Translations under genes and position numbers: made by a program
Notes under the pieces: model-generated
What the model saw: only the letters and a program-made list of their open reading frames with translations
The model's database searches: none
Told to the model about the DNA's origin: nothing
In this document: one piece after another, positions 26,186 to 35,110 of the stretch
How the letters are laid out: each line of letters starts with the position of its first letter
How positions within the stretch are numbered: the first letter of the stretch is position 1
DNA from: Muricoccus harenae
Lineage (GTDB): Bacteria > Pseudomonadota > Alphaproteobacteria > Acetobacterales > Acetobacteraceae
Reading direction: 5' to 3'
Length of the DNA stretch: 64,000 nt
Assembly (NCBI RefSeq): GCF_009848505.1
Contig: NZ_WWDL01000002.1
Coordinates: 124,001 to 188,000 of the forward strand

Positions 26186-27102
26186 CCGAAGGCCTCCGGA
26201 TGCAGCAGCCGCGCCACCTGCTCCGCCCCTTCCACCACCCGCGGGCCCGGAATCAGCAGCCCAGGGCGAGAGACGGGATGCACGCGCCCCTGCCGCACGG
26301 CGCGCAGCCCGGCGAAGCCGGGGCGGCCAGGCACCTCCGCCGCCTGATCGGGTCGGCCGGCCAGCAAGTAGACGGCCGGGTCCGCACGGAGGATCGCCTC
26401 CCCTGAAACCTGGGCCGGGGCAGCGTCAGGCAGGTCCGGAAAGGCCGGGGCACCGCCGGCGCGCAGCAGGATGTCCTGCGTGTAGCTGCGCGGGCGGGCC
26501 GTGCCGAAGGCGCCGCGGCCGTTGCTCGAAGTTTCCAGGAACAGGCTGACCGGCGGCCGCCCGGCCAGCCGGGCAGAGAGGGCGCCGAGCCGCTCGCACA
26601 ACCGGTCCGCCAAGGCCTCGGCGGGTTCCTCGGTGCCGGTGGCGCGGCCGAGCAGGGCGATATTGTCGAACACCCCCGGCAGGTCGCGATGGATCACGAC
26701 AAGGGTGGGAATGCCGATGCGCGCCAGCGGCTCCGTCAGCAGATGCGCGGCGCCGCGCGCCGGCGTCATCACCGCGAGATCGCAGCCAAGCCGCGCGATC
26801 GCCTCCGCCGAGAAGCCCAGCCTACCGCCGACCAGCGGCTTGCCGGCGACCTCGGGCGGGAAGCGCGTATAGGCCTCGATGGCGGCGATGCGGTCCACCA
26901 AACCGAGCCCCGCCAGCATTTCGACATTCGATGCGAAGATCGCCGCGATCCGCTGCGGCGGCGCGGCAATCTCCACCCGGCGGCCCAGTCCATCCACGAG
27001 CACGCGAGGCCAGGGCGGCGCCGCATGGGCGAGCGCTGGCATGGTCAGGAGCGCGCGGCGGCTGAAGCCTTCGGCCGCGCGCAGGATCGGCGAGGCGTTC
27101 AA
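26182..27102 (-). CDS. btuF: Cobalamin-binding periplasmic protein (helical-backbone metal receptor family)
   Basis: A 306-residue periplasmic receptor of the BtuF/FhuD class: two lobes joined by a helix, with VLVDGLGRRVEI, RIAAIFASNVEMLAGLG and later GRPDQAAEVPGRPGFAGLRAV. A TTG at 27102 overlaps the receptor stop (TTGA) and gives a leader containing FSRRALLTMPALAHA, which resembles a short twin-arginine-type signal. An ATG at 27042 is the alternative start but would remove the basic part of the leader. It hands the ligand to the BtuCD-like pair encoded downstream. Confidence 0.87.
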   Translation of the reverse strand: MNASPILRAAEGFSRRALLTMPALAHAAPPWPRVLVDGLGRRVEIAAPPQRIAAIFASNVEMLAGLGLVDRIAAIEAYTRFPPEVAGKPLVGGRLGFSAEAIARLGCDLAVMTPARGAAHLLTEPLARIGIPTLVVIHRDLPGVFDNIALLGRATGTEEPAEALADRLCERLGALSARLAGRPPVSLFLETSSNGRGAFGTARPRSYTQDILLRAGGAPAFPDLPDAAPAQVSGEAILRADPAVYLLAGRPDQAAEVPGRPGFAGLRAVRQGRVHPVSRPGLLIPGPRVVEGAEQVARLLHPEAFG

Positions 27103-29990
27103 AAGCTTGCCCGCAAACCGGCGATGAATTCCCGCCCCGGCGCGCTGTTGCCGCGCCCGCCATTCGAAAAGCGCGGATCGGACAGGTAGGGCCTGTCCTC
27201 CGTCGCGATGAACAGCGCGTGGTAGTTTCGGTCCAGCAGGTTGTTGATGGCGCCGAAGACACGCAGCCTCGGTGCGCTTTCCGGCAGGATCTGCACGCTG
27301 CCGCGCAGGTTCACGAGGCCGTAGGTACCCTTGCGGTGGATATGCTCGCGATTGGGCTCGGCTGCGGGGATGAGCAGGTTCTCCTCGCTGTTGTAGAAGA
27401 CCTCGCCGCGCAGGATGCCCTGCACCGTCACGTCCCAGCGGTCGCCCTGGCCGAAGGTGGTGCCAATGCCGGCCTGCCAGCGATACATGCGCTCCACCAC
27501 ATGCCGGTTGGCGCTGGCGGCCGCGCCGCGATCCTGCATGTCGAAGTTCCATGCGGCATTGGCGGTGCCGCGCCAGCGCCATTCGGTCCAGCCGAGCCAG
27601 CGCGCGAAGTCCAGCTCCGCCTGGGCTTCCAGCCCGCGCACCAGGATGTCCCCCGGATTGTTGGCATAGTCGCTGGTGTTCGCGACGCCGGAGCGGAGCT
27701 GCGTCGTGATGCGGTCATGGATCGTGTTGTGGAACAGGGCGAGGTCGAGGCGCAGCCCGGGCCGGTACAAGGCAGCACCAATCTCGTATTGCTCGTTCGT
27801 CTCCGGCTTCAGATCGGGGTTGCCGAAGGTGCGCCCGCCGCCCAGCGCGGTGAAGTCCGCCGCCAGTTCGGTCGCGGTCGGCGCGCGGAAGCCGGTGGCG
27901 GCATTCGCACGCAGCACGAGGCTCGGCAGCAGGCGGAAGGTTGCCCCGGCGCTCCAGGTCGTCGCTTCATAATCCACGTCACGCGAGCGCTGGAGCGCGA
28001 GGTTCGGCGTGGAATCGAAGGAGGTGGTGCCGTAGGTCCGGCGCACCCCGCCGCGCAAGGTCAGGCGGTCCCCGATGAAGCGCTGCGACAGCTCCGCATA
28101 AAGCCCGGCATTGCGGTCGGTCTGGTTGTTGTCGATCGGCGGCACCTGGGCCGTCGGGGCGCCGGGCGCCGCGATGCGGTAGCGGTCGGAGCGCAGCGCC
28201 GAGTATTCGAGGTCGAGCCCCACCAGCAGCTCGCCGCCACTCCAGGGGCGGAGGACCGGCTGCAGCCGTGTGCCGATGATGTCGAGCGTCCGCTCATTGC
28301 TGTCGAGCAGGGTGCCCGGTGCCGGAAGCCCCGTGCCGCCGCGCGTGATCGGGGAGTTCCAGTGGAAGTCGTCCTGGTCCCGCACCGCATAGGCCTGGAG
28401 GTTCCAGGACAGGAGCTTATTCGGCAGCGCGCCGTTCAGCGTCAGGTCGGCGGAGTGGTTGCGGCGGTCATCGTGGTTGAAAAGGTTCCAACCGCTGCCG
28501 CGGAAGCCGGCATCATAGATGCCGTCGCTGCGTGCAGAGAGGCCGAGATAACCAAGCGCGCCGATCTCCCCGCCGAAGGCCGTCGCGAAGCCGCGGTGCT
28601 GATAGGCCGTGTTTCCAAGCCGTGCGCCGCCGCCGACGCGGTAGTCATCCTGCATGCTGCCGGAGAGACCCGCGTAATAATCCAGCCCCCGCGCCGTGCC
28701 GCCGTAGCGGGCGCGACCTTCCGCCAGGCCCCACGAGCCGGCGGCGCCTTCGACGAAGCCGCCTGGGGAGCTTCGCGCGTCACGCATGATCAGGTTGATC
28801 ACTCCGCCGATCGCCTGGCTGCCATAGACGACGCTGGCCGGGCCACGAACGACCTCGATGCGCTCGACTTCCGAGGGCGACAGCTTGGAGAGATTGGCGG
28901 TGCCGGCGCGGCGACCGTTCACCAGCACCAGCACCTGGGAGCGGAAGTCGCGCCCCTGCCCATCCGTCGCGCCCCCGCGGATGTTGATGCTGGTCTGCCC
29001 AGGCGACCATTCGGAGAAGAAGCTGACGCCTTGCTCTGCCAGCAGGTCGGTCAGGTTCCGCGCGGTGGAGCGCCGGATCGTCTCCTCGTCCACGACCTGC
29101 ACCGTGCCGGCGATTTGGCTGCGCGGTTCGGGGCGGCTGGTGGCGGTGACCACTACCTCGTCCACCGCGACAGGCGCGGTTTGCTGGGCACCCGCCGTGG
29201 CGGGTGAAAGCAGCGCGAGTGCCAGCGCTCCCAACTTCCAGACAAGCAGGGCGGAGCGCTTCGGCGCCGCGAGTCCCACGCCGCCCTCGGGAAGCGCCCG
29301 CGCCGTCTGCGCGACATGGTCGCGAATGGCGGCGCGGCGGGAATCGCCGGAGGGCAGGCGCAGGCGGTCCGCACAATAAGCCTCGGCGGCCGCGTGATCG
29401 GCAAAGTTCGCGCGGAAAGTCCATCCGAAGCTGGTGATGCTGGTTGGCGCGTCGTCTCCAAGGGCGGCCAGCACCCGTTCGACGGCGGGAGTTTCGTCCT
29501 CGCCGTGCAGCGCGGCAGGCAGGGCGCCGGACAGGCACCAGCGCTTCGGACCATGCTGGGCTGGAACCACCCAGATGACAGCCCGGCTGGCACGGGAGCG
29601 CATAGCGGCGAGCAGCGCCCGCGGGGCTTCCAGTGTGGCACCGATATTGGCAGCGAAGGCGAGTTCATGCAGGCCGAAGCGAAACAGGTCCTGCCAACCT
29701 TGCGCACAGGGGAGCAGGCCCGGCCTGCCGGTGCGGGCGAGGCGGCTGAGCCGCGCCCGAAGGTAGCGGTTCGGCTCCAAGGCCGTCCATCGCGCCTCCG
29801 GCGGCAACCAGTCCAGCAGCGGATGGCCGGCGCCGGCACCGATATCGAGCAGGCTTGCGGGCGGCGCCAACACGGCGGCGAGGGCGGTTCCGGCGGCGCT
29901 GCGGTAATCGGACTGGTCCAGGGCGAGGGCGTAGAACCGTGCCTCCCTGTCCGACCAGACGGGCGCGAAGTTCTGCGTCGGTTCGTTCAT
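27099..29990 (-). CDS. btuB: SAM-dependent methyltransferase domain read in frame into a BtuB-like TonB-dependent receptor
   Basis: One uninterrupted frame of 963 residues. Residues 1-246 are a class I methyltransferase (SAM motif LLDIGAGAGH, then ALEPN), ending in PKRSALLVW, a typical C-terminus of that class. Residues from about 238 form a signal peptide (basic PKR, then LGALALALLSPATAGAQQ), a TonB box (DEVVVTA), the plug domain (VLVLVNGRRAG, IEVVRGPASVVYGSQAIGG) and a 22-strand-type barrel ending in GLRASF. A GTG at 29279, preceded by GAGGG, could start the receptor alone (726 aa). The receptor sits behind a cobalamin riboswitch and before btuF, so it should carry cobalamins across the outer membrane. 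Whether two proteins or one are made is open; a lost stop codon or sequencing error is the simplest cause. Confidence 0.85.
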   Translation of the reverse strand: MNEPTQNFAPVWSDREARFYALALDQSDYRSAAGTALAAVLAPPASLLDIGAGAGHPLLDWLPPEARWTALEPNRYLRARLSRLARTGRPGLLPCAQGWQDLFRFGLHELAFAANIGATLEAPRALLAAMRSRASRAVIWVVPAQHGPKRWCLSGALPAALHGEDETPAVERVLAALGDDAPTSITSFGWTFRANFADHAAAEAYCADRLRLPSGDSRRAAIRDHVAQTARALPEGGVGLAAPKRSALLVWKLGALALALLSPATAGAQQTAPVAVDEVVVTATSRPEPRSQIAGTVQVVDEETIRRSTARNLTDLLAEQGVSFFSEWSPGQTSINIRGGATDGQGRDFRSQVLVLVNGRRAGTANLSKLSPSEVERIEVVRGPASVVYGSQAIGGVINLIMRDARSSPGGFVEGAAGSWGLAEGRARYGGTARGLDYYAGLSGSMQDDYRVGGGARLGNTAYQHRGFATAFGGEIGALGYLGLSARSDGIYDAGFRGSGWNLFNHDDRRNHSADLTLNGALPNKLLSWNLQAYAVRDQDDFHWNSPITRGGTGLPAPGTLLDSNERTLDIIGTRLQPVLRPWSGGELLVGLDLEYSALRSDRYRIAAPGAPTAQVPPIDNNQTDRNAGLYAELSQRFIGDRLTLRGGVRRTYGTTSFDSTPNLALQRSRDVDYEATTWSAGATFRLLPSLVLRANAATGFRAPTATELAADFTALGGGRTFGNPDLKPETNEQYEIGAALYRPGLRLDLALFHNTIHDRITTQLRSGVANTSDYANNPGDILVRGLEAQAELDFARWLGWTEWRWRGTANAAWNFDMQDRGAAASANRHVVERMYRWQAGIGTTFGQGDRWDVTVQGILRGEVFYNSEENLLIPAAEPNREHIHRKGTYGLVNLRGSVQILPESAPRLRVFGAINNLLDRNYHALFIATEDRPYLSDPRFSNGGRGNSAPGREFIAGLRASF

Positions 29991-29993
29991 ACC

Positions 29994-30019
29994 ATCCGTT
30001 ATGTTATAACATAGCGGAT
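29994..30019. promoter_or_regulatory. 26-bp palindrome resembling a Zur box
   Basis: The core TATGTTATAACATA (30000-30013) is a perfect 14-base palindrome. Outside one T/G mismatch the arms ATCCG (29994-29998) and CGGAT (30015-30019) also match. It is the most AT-rich spot in the region and ends three bases from the start codon of the methyltransferase/receptor frame. The core TGTTATAACA resembles Zur sites of proteobacteria. It also contains TATAAC, which could be a -10 element for a short-leader transcript. Binding protein unproven. Confidence 0.6.
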
Positions 30020-30209
30020 CGTGCAATCCCGGTTGGGATGGAAGGCCACGGACGCGCGTCTGCGTGGAGGCACCGTGATGTGCTGGCGTCGGAAGGGGAG
30101 CGATGGGCAAATGGGGACGCAAGGTTTCACCGAATCCGGTGCACCCCGCCCGGACCAAGAGTGTGGCGGCGCCGTGCAGGATCCCTCGGATCCCGCACGG
30201 TCATCGGCG

Positions 30210-30428
30210 AGGGCAGGTCTCCTGGCTTGCGGGTCCTCGCTGCCGGCCATGGCCTTCCCGTGTCGCACCCGACAGGCGATCGCCTCATGGGTGCCCTACA
30301 GTGGCCCGCCCCGGGATCGGGGCGCCTGACCGTCAACTCTCCGCCGACAGTTGCGGGGGCAGCCGCCGACTTGCCCCGTTCCCGGCGGCTCACGGCGTTC
30401 CCTTTTCATCCACTCGCGTGGAACCTTC
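30210..30428 (-). ncRNA. Cobalamin riboswitch (uptake operon)
   Basis: On the minus strand, the conserved blocks of the B12 riboswitch occur in order: AAAAGGGAACGCCGTGAG (about 30390-30407), GCCCCCGCAACTGTCGG (30344-30360), GCCACTG (30299-30305), GGGAAGGCC (30251-30259) and the B12 box AAGCCAGGAGACCTGCCC (30211-30228). Binding of adenosylcobalamin or another cobalamin would shut off the methyltransferase/BtuB-btuF-btuC-btuD genes. About 220 bases lie between its end and the start codon, more than usual, and include the palindrome. Confidence 0.95.
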
Positions 30429-30439
30429 GCATTCCCAGC

Positions 30440-31465
30440 CTAGAGGGGGTGCAGGGGGCTTACAACCGCCTCCAGGGCCCGATCCAGCCGGCCCAGGGCA
30501 GGATCGTCCGGCGGCAGGCCAAAGCGGAGCAGCCCAGGGCGGTCCGGGAAGGCCCGGACCAGGATGCCCTGGCGGCCCAACCCTTCGTAGGTGCCGTCCG
30601 GACAGCGCGCCAAGCGGAACAGCGGCGTTCCACCCAGCACCTCGAGGCGGTGGCGCCGCAGCACTTCGTCCAGTCGCGCTGCGGTGCTGCGCAGGACGGT
30701 GCGCGTCGCCTCCGCCCATTCCTCATCCGCAAGCGCCGCCGTTCCATGCGCGACCGCCGGTCCCGTCACCGCCCAGGGGCCGAGAAGGGCGCGCAGCGGC
30801 GCCAGGGTTTCCGGCGCGGCGATGGCAAAGCCCAGCCGCAGCCCCGCCAGCCCGTGGAACTTGCCGAAGGAACGGAGAACGATCAGCCCCGGACGGTCCG
30901 CCTCTGGCGCCATCGATGCGGCCTTCGGGCCGACCTCCATAAAGGCCTCGTCCACCACCAGCAGCCGGACGGCGCCGGCGACGGCCAGCAGCGCCTCGCG
31001 GGAGACGATCCGCCCATCCGGGTTGTTCGGGTTAACCACAGTGGCGATCGCCGCTCCATGCAACTCGGCGACCTCCGCCACCTCCACCGCCACATGGCCG
31101 GCCAGGGCGGCGGCGCGACGGTGCTCGGCATAGGTGGGGGCAAGGATGCGGGCCGCGCCGCGCGGAACCAGCCCGGCGACGAGCGGCAGCAGCAGCTGCG
31201 TGCCCGGCGCGGCGAGAACATGGTCGGGGGAGGGGGCTTCGTAGCGGGCGGCGGCCACCGCCTCCAGCGCCCGGATCGCATCCGGCTCCGGCAGGCGGGT
31301 GAACGCCTCCGGCGGCAGCGGCGGCAGCGGCGCCGGGTCCGGCCAGGGGCGGGGGTTGATCCCGGTGGAGAGGTCGAGGAAGGGTTCGGGCGCGTCCGGG
31401 AATCGCCGGCGCGCGGCTCCCAGGTCGCCCCCATGCGGCAAGCCGCCCACCCCGCCGGAGACCAT
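30440..31465 (-). CDS. cobD: L-threonine-O-3-phosphate decarboxylase (CobD; CobC in Pseudomonas nomenclature)
   Basis: A 341-residue class I/II PLP aminotransferase-fold enzyme. It has LDLSTGINPRPWP near the N-terminus, NPNNPDGRI (cofactor contact), DEAFMEVG, and the PLP lysine in LRSFGKFHGLAGLRLGFA. It makes (R)-1-amino-2-propanol phosphate, the aminopropanol arm of cobalamin. The start codon shares a CATG with the ATG of the divergent cbiB gene, and GAGGGTGAGG lies before it, inside cbiB. The stop lies just upstream of the uptake riboswitch. Confidence 0.9.
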   Translation of the reverse strand: MVSGGVGGLPHGGDLGAARRRFPDAPEPFLDLSTGINPRPWPDPAPLPPLPPEAFTRLPEPDAIRALEAVAAARYEAPSPDHVLAAPGTQLLLPLVAGLVPRGAARILAPTYAEHRRAAALAGHVAVEVAEVAELHGAAIATVVNPNNPDGRIVSREALLAVAGAVRLLVVDEAFMEVGPKAASMAPEADRPGLIVLRSFGKFHGLAGLRLGFAIAAPETLAPLRALLGPWAVTGPAVAHGTAALADEEWAEATRTVLRSTAARLDEVLRRHRLEVLGGTPLFRLARCPDGTYEGLGRQGILVRAFPDRPGLLRFGLPPDDPALGRLDRALEAVVSPLHPL

Positions 31466-32423
31466 GACCCTCACCCTCGCAGCCCTCGCCCTGTTGACCG
31501 AGGCCGCTTTCGGATACCCGGACCGGGTCTTCCGGTCCATCGGCCATCCCGTCACCTGGATCGGGTCGTTGATCGCGGCGCTGGACCGCTGGCTGAATCG
31601 TCCGGGCTGGGACGACGCGGCGCGTCGGGCGGCGGGCGTTGCGACGCTGCTGCTGCTGCTCGCGGCCACCATCCTGCCGGCGCTGGCACTGGAGACGGCG
31701 CTGCGGAGCCTGTCCTGGGGACTACTGCCCCTGGTGGTGCTGGCCTGCACCCTTCCGGCTCAGCGTAGCCTCCACGATCATGTCGCGCGGGTGGCCGCGG
31801 CGCTGGAGCGGGACGGACTTGAGGCGGGGCGTGTGGCGGTGTCCCACATCGTCGGCCGTGACACGGCGGTGCTGGACGAGGCCGGGGTCGCGCGGGCCGC
31901 CATTGAAAGCCTGGCCGAGAACGCCTCGGACGGGGTGGTGGCGCCCGCCTTCTGGCTGGCGGCCTTCGGGCTCGCCGGCGGTGTGGCTTACAAGGCAGTG
32001 AACACGGCCGACAGCATGATCGGCCACCGCACGCCGCGACATGCGTCCTTCGGCTGGGCGGCTGCCCGGTTCGACGACCTGGTGAACCTTCCCGCCTCGC
32101 GCCTTTCGGCGGCGCTGGTCATTGCCGCCGCGGCGATCCTGCCCGGCGCGGACCCGCGTGCCGCATGGCGGGCCGTGTGGCGCGATGCGCGGCACCACCG
32201 TTCCCCCAATGCAGGCTGGCCGGAGGCGGCGATGGCAGGGGCGCTGGGCCTGTCCCTCGCCGGGCCGCGCCGCTATGGCGGGGTGATGGTGGTGGATGCG
32301 GCCATGGGGGATGGCAGGCGAGAGGCGGATGCCGCCGATATTCGCAAGGCGCTGCGGCTGTTCCGCGTGGCGGATGCGCTGCTGGTGGGCGGGCTGGTCC
32401 TGCTGGCCTGGATCACGGCCTGA
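31464..32423 (+). CDS. cbiB: Adenosylcobinamide-phosphate synthase (CbiB; CobD in Pseudomonas nomenclature)
   Basis: A 319-residue membrane enzyme that attaches aminopropanol (phosphate) to adenosylcobyric acid. Family motifs are VSHIVGRDT, ENASDGVVAPAFW, YKAVNTADSMIGH and SPNAGWPEAAMAGAL, with several hydrophobic segments. Its ATG (31464) overlaps the start codon of divergent cobD. The ribosome site GGAG is only three bases upstream. Its end is 9 bases from the convergent cobQ stop. Confidence 0.92.
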   Translation: MTLTLAALALLTEAAFGYPDRVFRSIGHPVTWIGSLIAALDRWLNRPGWDDAARRAAGVATLLLLLAATILPALALETALRSLSWGLLPLVVLACTLPAQRSLHDHVARVAAALERDGLEAGRVAVSHIVGRDTAVLDEAGVARAAIESLAENASDGVVAPAFWLAAFGLAGGVAYKAVNTADSMIGHRTPRHASFGWAAARFDDLVNLPASRLSAALVIAAAAILPGADPRAAWRAVWRDARHHRSPNAGWPEAAMAGALGLSLAGPRRYGGVMVVDAAMGDGRREADAADIRKALRLFRVADALLVGGLVLLAWITA

Positions 32424-32432
32424 GGCGCGGCG

Positions 32433-33872
32433 TCAGCGCGCGAGGGCGAGCAGATGGTCCAGGTCCAGATGCGCTTCCAGGTGCCGGGCCAGCGCGTCCA
32501 GCGCCGCCTCCACTCCGGCTTCGTAGGCCAGTTCGGAAGGCGGGCCGCCTAGCCGGGTAAGCCAGGCGCTGCGCTGCCGGTCATCGGTGAAGAGACCATG
32601 GACATAGGTGCCGGTCACGCGCCCATCCGGCGATGTCGCGCCTTCGGCGCCGCCCGGTTCGAGCTGCGCGAAGGGGCGGGCGCGGTCCGGGCCCTCCGTG
32701 CGGCCCATATGCATTTCGTAGCCGGCGAAGGGGATGCCCTCCGCCCGGCCCGAGACGGCGGAGAGCCGCTTCTCGCCGATCAGCTCCGTCTCGACATCGA
32801 GCAGGCCAAGTCCTGCCACGCTGCCGGCCGGGCCCTCGACGCCATCGGGGTCGGCGATGCGGCGCCCAAGCATCTGGTAGCCGCCGCAGAGACCCAGCAC
32901 GCGCCCACCGCGCCGGATATGGGCGGCGATGTCCGTGTCGAATCCGGCGTCGCGCAAGGCGGCAAGGTCGGCGATCGTGGATTTGGAGCCGGGCAGGATG
33001 ATGAGGTCCGCATCGCCCGGCAGGGCGGCACCGGGGCGCACCCGCACCAGATCGACCGCCGGCTCGGCAGCGAGCGGGTCGAGATCGTCGAAATTGGCAA
33101 TGTGCGGCAGGATCGGCACGGCGATGCGCAGCCGTGCGCCAGGGCGGCGCGGAGCGGCGTGGTCGAGCGCAAGCGCATCCTCCGCCGGCAGGCGCGCGCA
33201 ATCCAGCAGATGCGGCACCAGCCCCAGCGCCTCCCAGCCGGTACGCGCAGCGATCAACGCCATGCCATCCGCGAAGAGTGTCGGGTCACCGCGGAAGCGG
33301 TTGACGATGAAGCCGCGAATCATCGCGGCATCTGCCGAATCGAGCACGGCCTGCGTTCCGACGAGGCTGGCAATGACGCCGCCGCGGTCGATGTCGCCGA
33401 TCAGCACCACCGGCACCTCCGCCGCCCGGGCGAAGCCCATATTGGCGATGTCATTGGCGCGCAGGTTCACTTCGGAGGCGCTGCCCGCACCCTCCACCAG
33501 CACGAGATCGGCCTCGGCGGAAAGGCGGCGGTGGCTGTCGAGCACGGCGGGCATCAACCCCGGCTTCATGTGCTGATAGGCGGCCGCCCCGGCCTGGCCC
33601 GTGACGCGGCCCTGCACCACCAGCTGCGCGCCCGTCATGGATTGCGGCTTCAGCAGCACGGGATTCATGTGCACGCTCGGCGGCACGCGCGCGGCGCGGG
33701 CCTGCAGAGCCTGGGCGCGCCCGATCTCCCCGCCATCCACCGCGACGGCGGCGTTGTTCGACATGTTCTGCGGCTTGAAGGGCCGCACCCGCAACCCGCG
33801 GTCCGTGAAGGCGCGTGCCAGGCCGGCGACGATCACCGACTTCCCGACATCGGAGCCCGTGCCCTGGAACAT
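32433..33872 (-). CDS. cobQ: Cobyric acid synthase
   Basis: A 479-residue glutamine-dependent amidotransferase that amidates four side chains of adenosylcobyrinic a,c-diamide. The N-terminal P-loop-like domain begins [11 protein letters not shown] and includes [11 protein letters not shown]. The C-terminal class I-type glutaminase domain has the nucleophile in [11 protein letters not shown] and the His in TYVHGLF. It is the last gene of cobU-cobO-cobQ on the minus strand, 17 bases behind cobO. Confidence 0.95.
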   Translation of the reverse strand: MFQGTGSDVGKSVIVAGLARAFTDRGLRVRPFKPQNMSNNAAVAVDGGEIGRAQALQARAARVPPSVHMNPVLLKPQSMTGAQLVVQGRVTGQAGAAAYQHMKPGLMPAVLDSHRRLSAEADLVLVEGAGSASEVNLRANDIANMGFARAAEVPVVLIGDIDRGGVIASLVGTQAVLDSADAAMIRGFIVNRFRGDPTLFADGMALIAARTGWEALGLVPHLLDCARLPAEDALALDHAAPRRPGARLRIAVPILPHIANFDDLDPLAAEPAVDLVRVRPGAALPGDADLIILPGSKSTIADLAALRDAGFDTDIAAHIRRGGRVLGLCGGYQMLGRRIADPDGVEGPAGSVAGLGLLDVETELIGEKRLSAVSGRAEGIPFAGYEMHMGRTEGPDRARPFAQLEPGGAEGATSPDGRVTGTYVHGLFTDDRQRSAWLTRLGGPPSELAYEAGVEAALDALARHLEAHLDLDHLLALAR

Positions 33873-33889
33873 CAGGGACAGCGCGCGGG

Positions 33890-34495
33890 TCAGAACTCGA
33901 TCCCCCGTTGCGCGCGCACCCCGGCGGCGAAATGATGCTTCACCGCTCCCATCTCGGTGACGAGATCAGCCGCCTCGATCATGGCGGGCTTCGCATTGCG
34001 GCCGGTGACGACGACATGCAGCCCTTCCCGCCGACCTCGCAGCGCGGCGATGACCGTGTCGGGATCCAGGTAGTCATAGCGCAGCGCGATGTTCAACTCG
34101 TCCAGCACAACCAGATCCAAGGTGGGATCGGCGAGCATCGCGGCCGAAACTTCCCAGGCCCGCGCGGCGGCGGCGCGGTCCCGCGACAGGTCCTGGGTTT
34201 CCCAGGTGAAGCCCTCGCCCATGCTGTGCCATTGCACGCGCTCACCGAAAGCGGCGAAGGCCGTGCGCTCTCCCGTGCTCCAGGCACCCTTGATGTATTG
34301 CACGACGCCGACGCGCCCGCCGGTGCCGAGCATCCGCAGCGCCAGGCCGAAGGCCGCTGTGGTCTTCCCCTTGCCCGGGCCGGTATGCACCAGCAGCAGC
34401 CCCTTTGATTCGACGGTCTTGGACGCGACCTCGGCATCCTGCACGGCCTTGCGGCGCGCCATCTTCGCGGCGTGGCGATCCTCTTCCTCGGTCAT
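33890..34495 (-). CDS. cobO: Cob(I)yrinic acid a,c-diamide adenosyltransferase
   Basis: A 201-residue CobA/CobO-type adenosyltransferase that attaches the upper adenosyl ligand to the cobalt. The P-loop [14 protein letters not shown] lies near residue 36, followed by [21 protein letters not shown] and [14 protein letters not shown]. The ATG at 34495 overlaps the cobU stop; the longer frame upstream is a shadow of cobU. The C-terminus VRAQRGIEF is the usual end of the family. Confidence 0.95.
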   Translation of the reverse strand: MTEEEDRHAAKMARRKAVQDAEVASKTVESKGLLLVHTGPGKGKTTAAFGLALRMLGTGGRVGVVQYIKGAWSTGERTAFAAFGERVQWHSMGEGFTWETQDLSRDRAAAARAWEVSAAMLADPTLDLVVLDELNIALRYDYLDPDTVIAALRGRREGLHVVVTGRNAKPAMIEAADLVTEMGAVKHHFAAGVRAQRGIEF

Positions 34496-35064
34496 CTTAT
34501 CCTCAGGGGCAGCCCGGCGACGACAAGCTCGACACGCTCGGCCATCGCGGCAACGCGCTGGTTCAGCCGTCCCTGCGCATCGCGGAAGCGGCGGCCAAGC
34601 GGCGTTGCGGGCACGATGCCGGAGCCGACTTCGTTCGAGACAAGCACGGTGGGTGCTGTGCGGCGGGCGAGGGCGGCTTCCAGCGCCACGGTGGCGGCCT
34701 CGGTATCGGCCTCCGCCAGCATCAGGTTGCTCAGCCACAATGTGAGGCAGTCCACCAGCACGGGGGCGGCGGGGGCGGCGTCCAACACGGCCGGCAGGTC
34801 GCGCGGGGCGTCCAGGGTCGTCCAACGCGCGTCGCGGCGATCACGGTGTTCGGCGATGCGGGAGGCCATCTCGTCGTCGAAGGCCTCGGCGGTGGCGATA
34901 TAGGTCCAGGGCGGCGGCAGCAGCGCGATCAACGCTTCCGCCCGGCGGCTCTTGCCGGAGCGGGCGCCGCCCAGCACCAGGTCAATGCCGGTCGGCGCAT
35001 CGGGTGGCGGGGCGTGCATGTGGGCGTTGTGCCGCCGGGCCACGGCGGCAACAACCCCCGGCAT
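34492..35064 (-). CDS. cobU: Bifunctional adenosylcobinamide kinase/guanylyltransferase
   Basis: A 190-residue protein (CobP of Pseudomonas). It has LVLGGARSGKSRRAE (P-loop), TYIATAEAFDDEM, CLTLWLSNLM and VSNEVGSGIVP. It phosphorylates adenosylcobinamide and then transfers GMP to it. The ATG at 35064 has GAGG 6 bases upstream; a second ATG at 35019 would give 175 aa, nearer the core family length. It starts 46 bases from the second riboswitch, which is on the other strand, so it needs its own promoter. Confidence 0.93.
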   Translation of the reverse strand: MPGVVAAVARRHNAHMHAPPPDAPTGIDLVLGGARSGKSRRAEALIALLPPPWTYIATAEAFDDEMASRIAEHRDRRDARWTTLDAPRDLPAVLDAAPAAPVLVDCLTLWLSNLMLAEADTEAATVALEAALARRTAPTVLVSNEVGSGIVPATPLGRRFRDAQGRLNQRVAAMAERVELVVAGLPLRIR

Positions 35065-35110
35065 GGTGGCCCTCGTTGACAGCGGGCGGCGGCCAGGGGT
35101 CTAACGGCGG

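Noticed and set aside
27219-29207. Long open frame (662 codons) on the plus strand opposite the TonB receptor
   Set aside because: Low-complexity translation without motifs, and fully antisense to a receptor with clear domain signatures; an effect of high GC.
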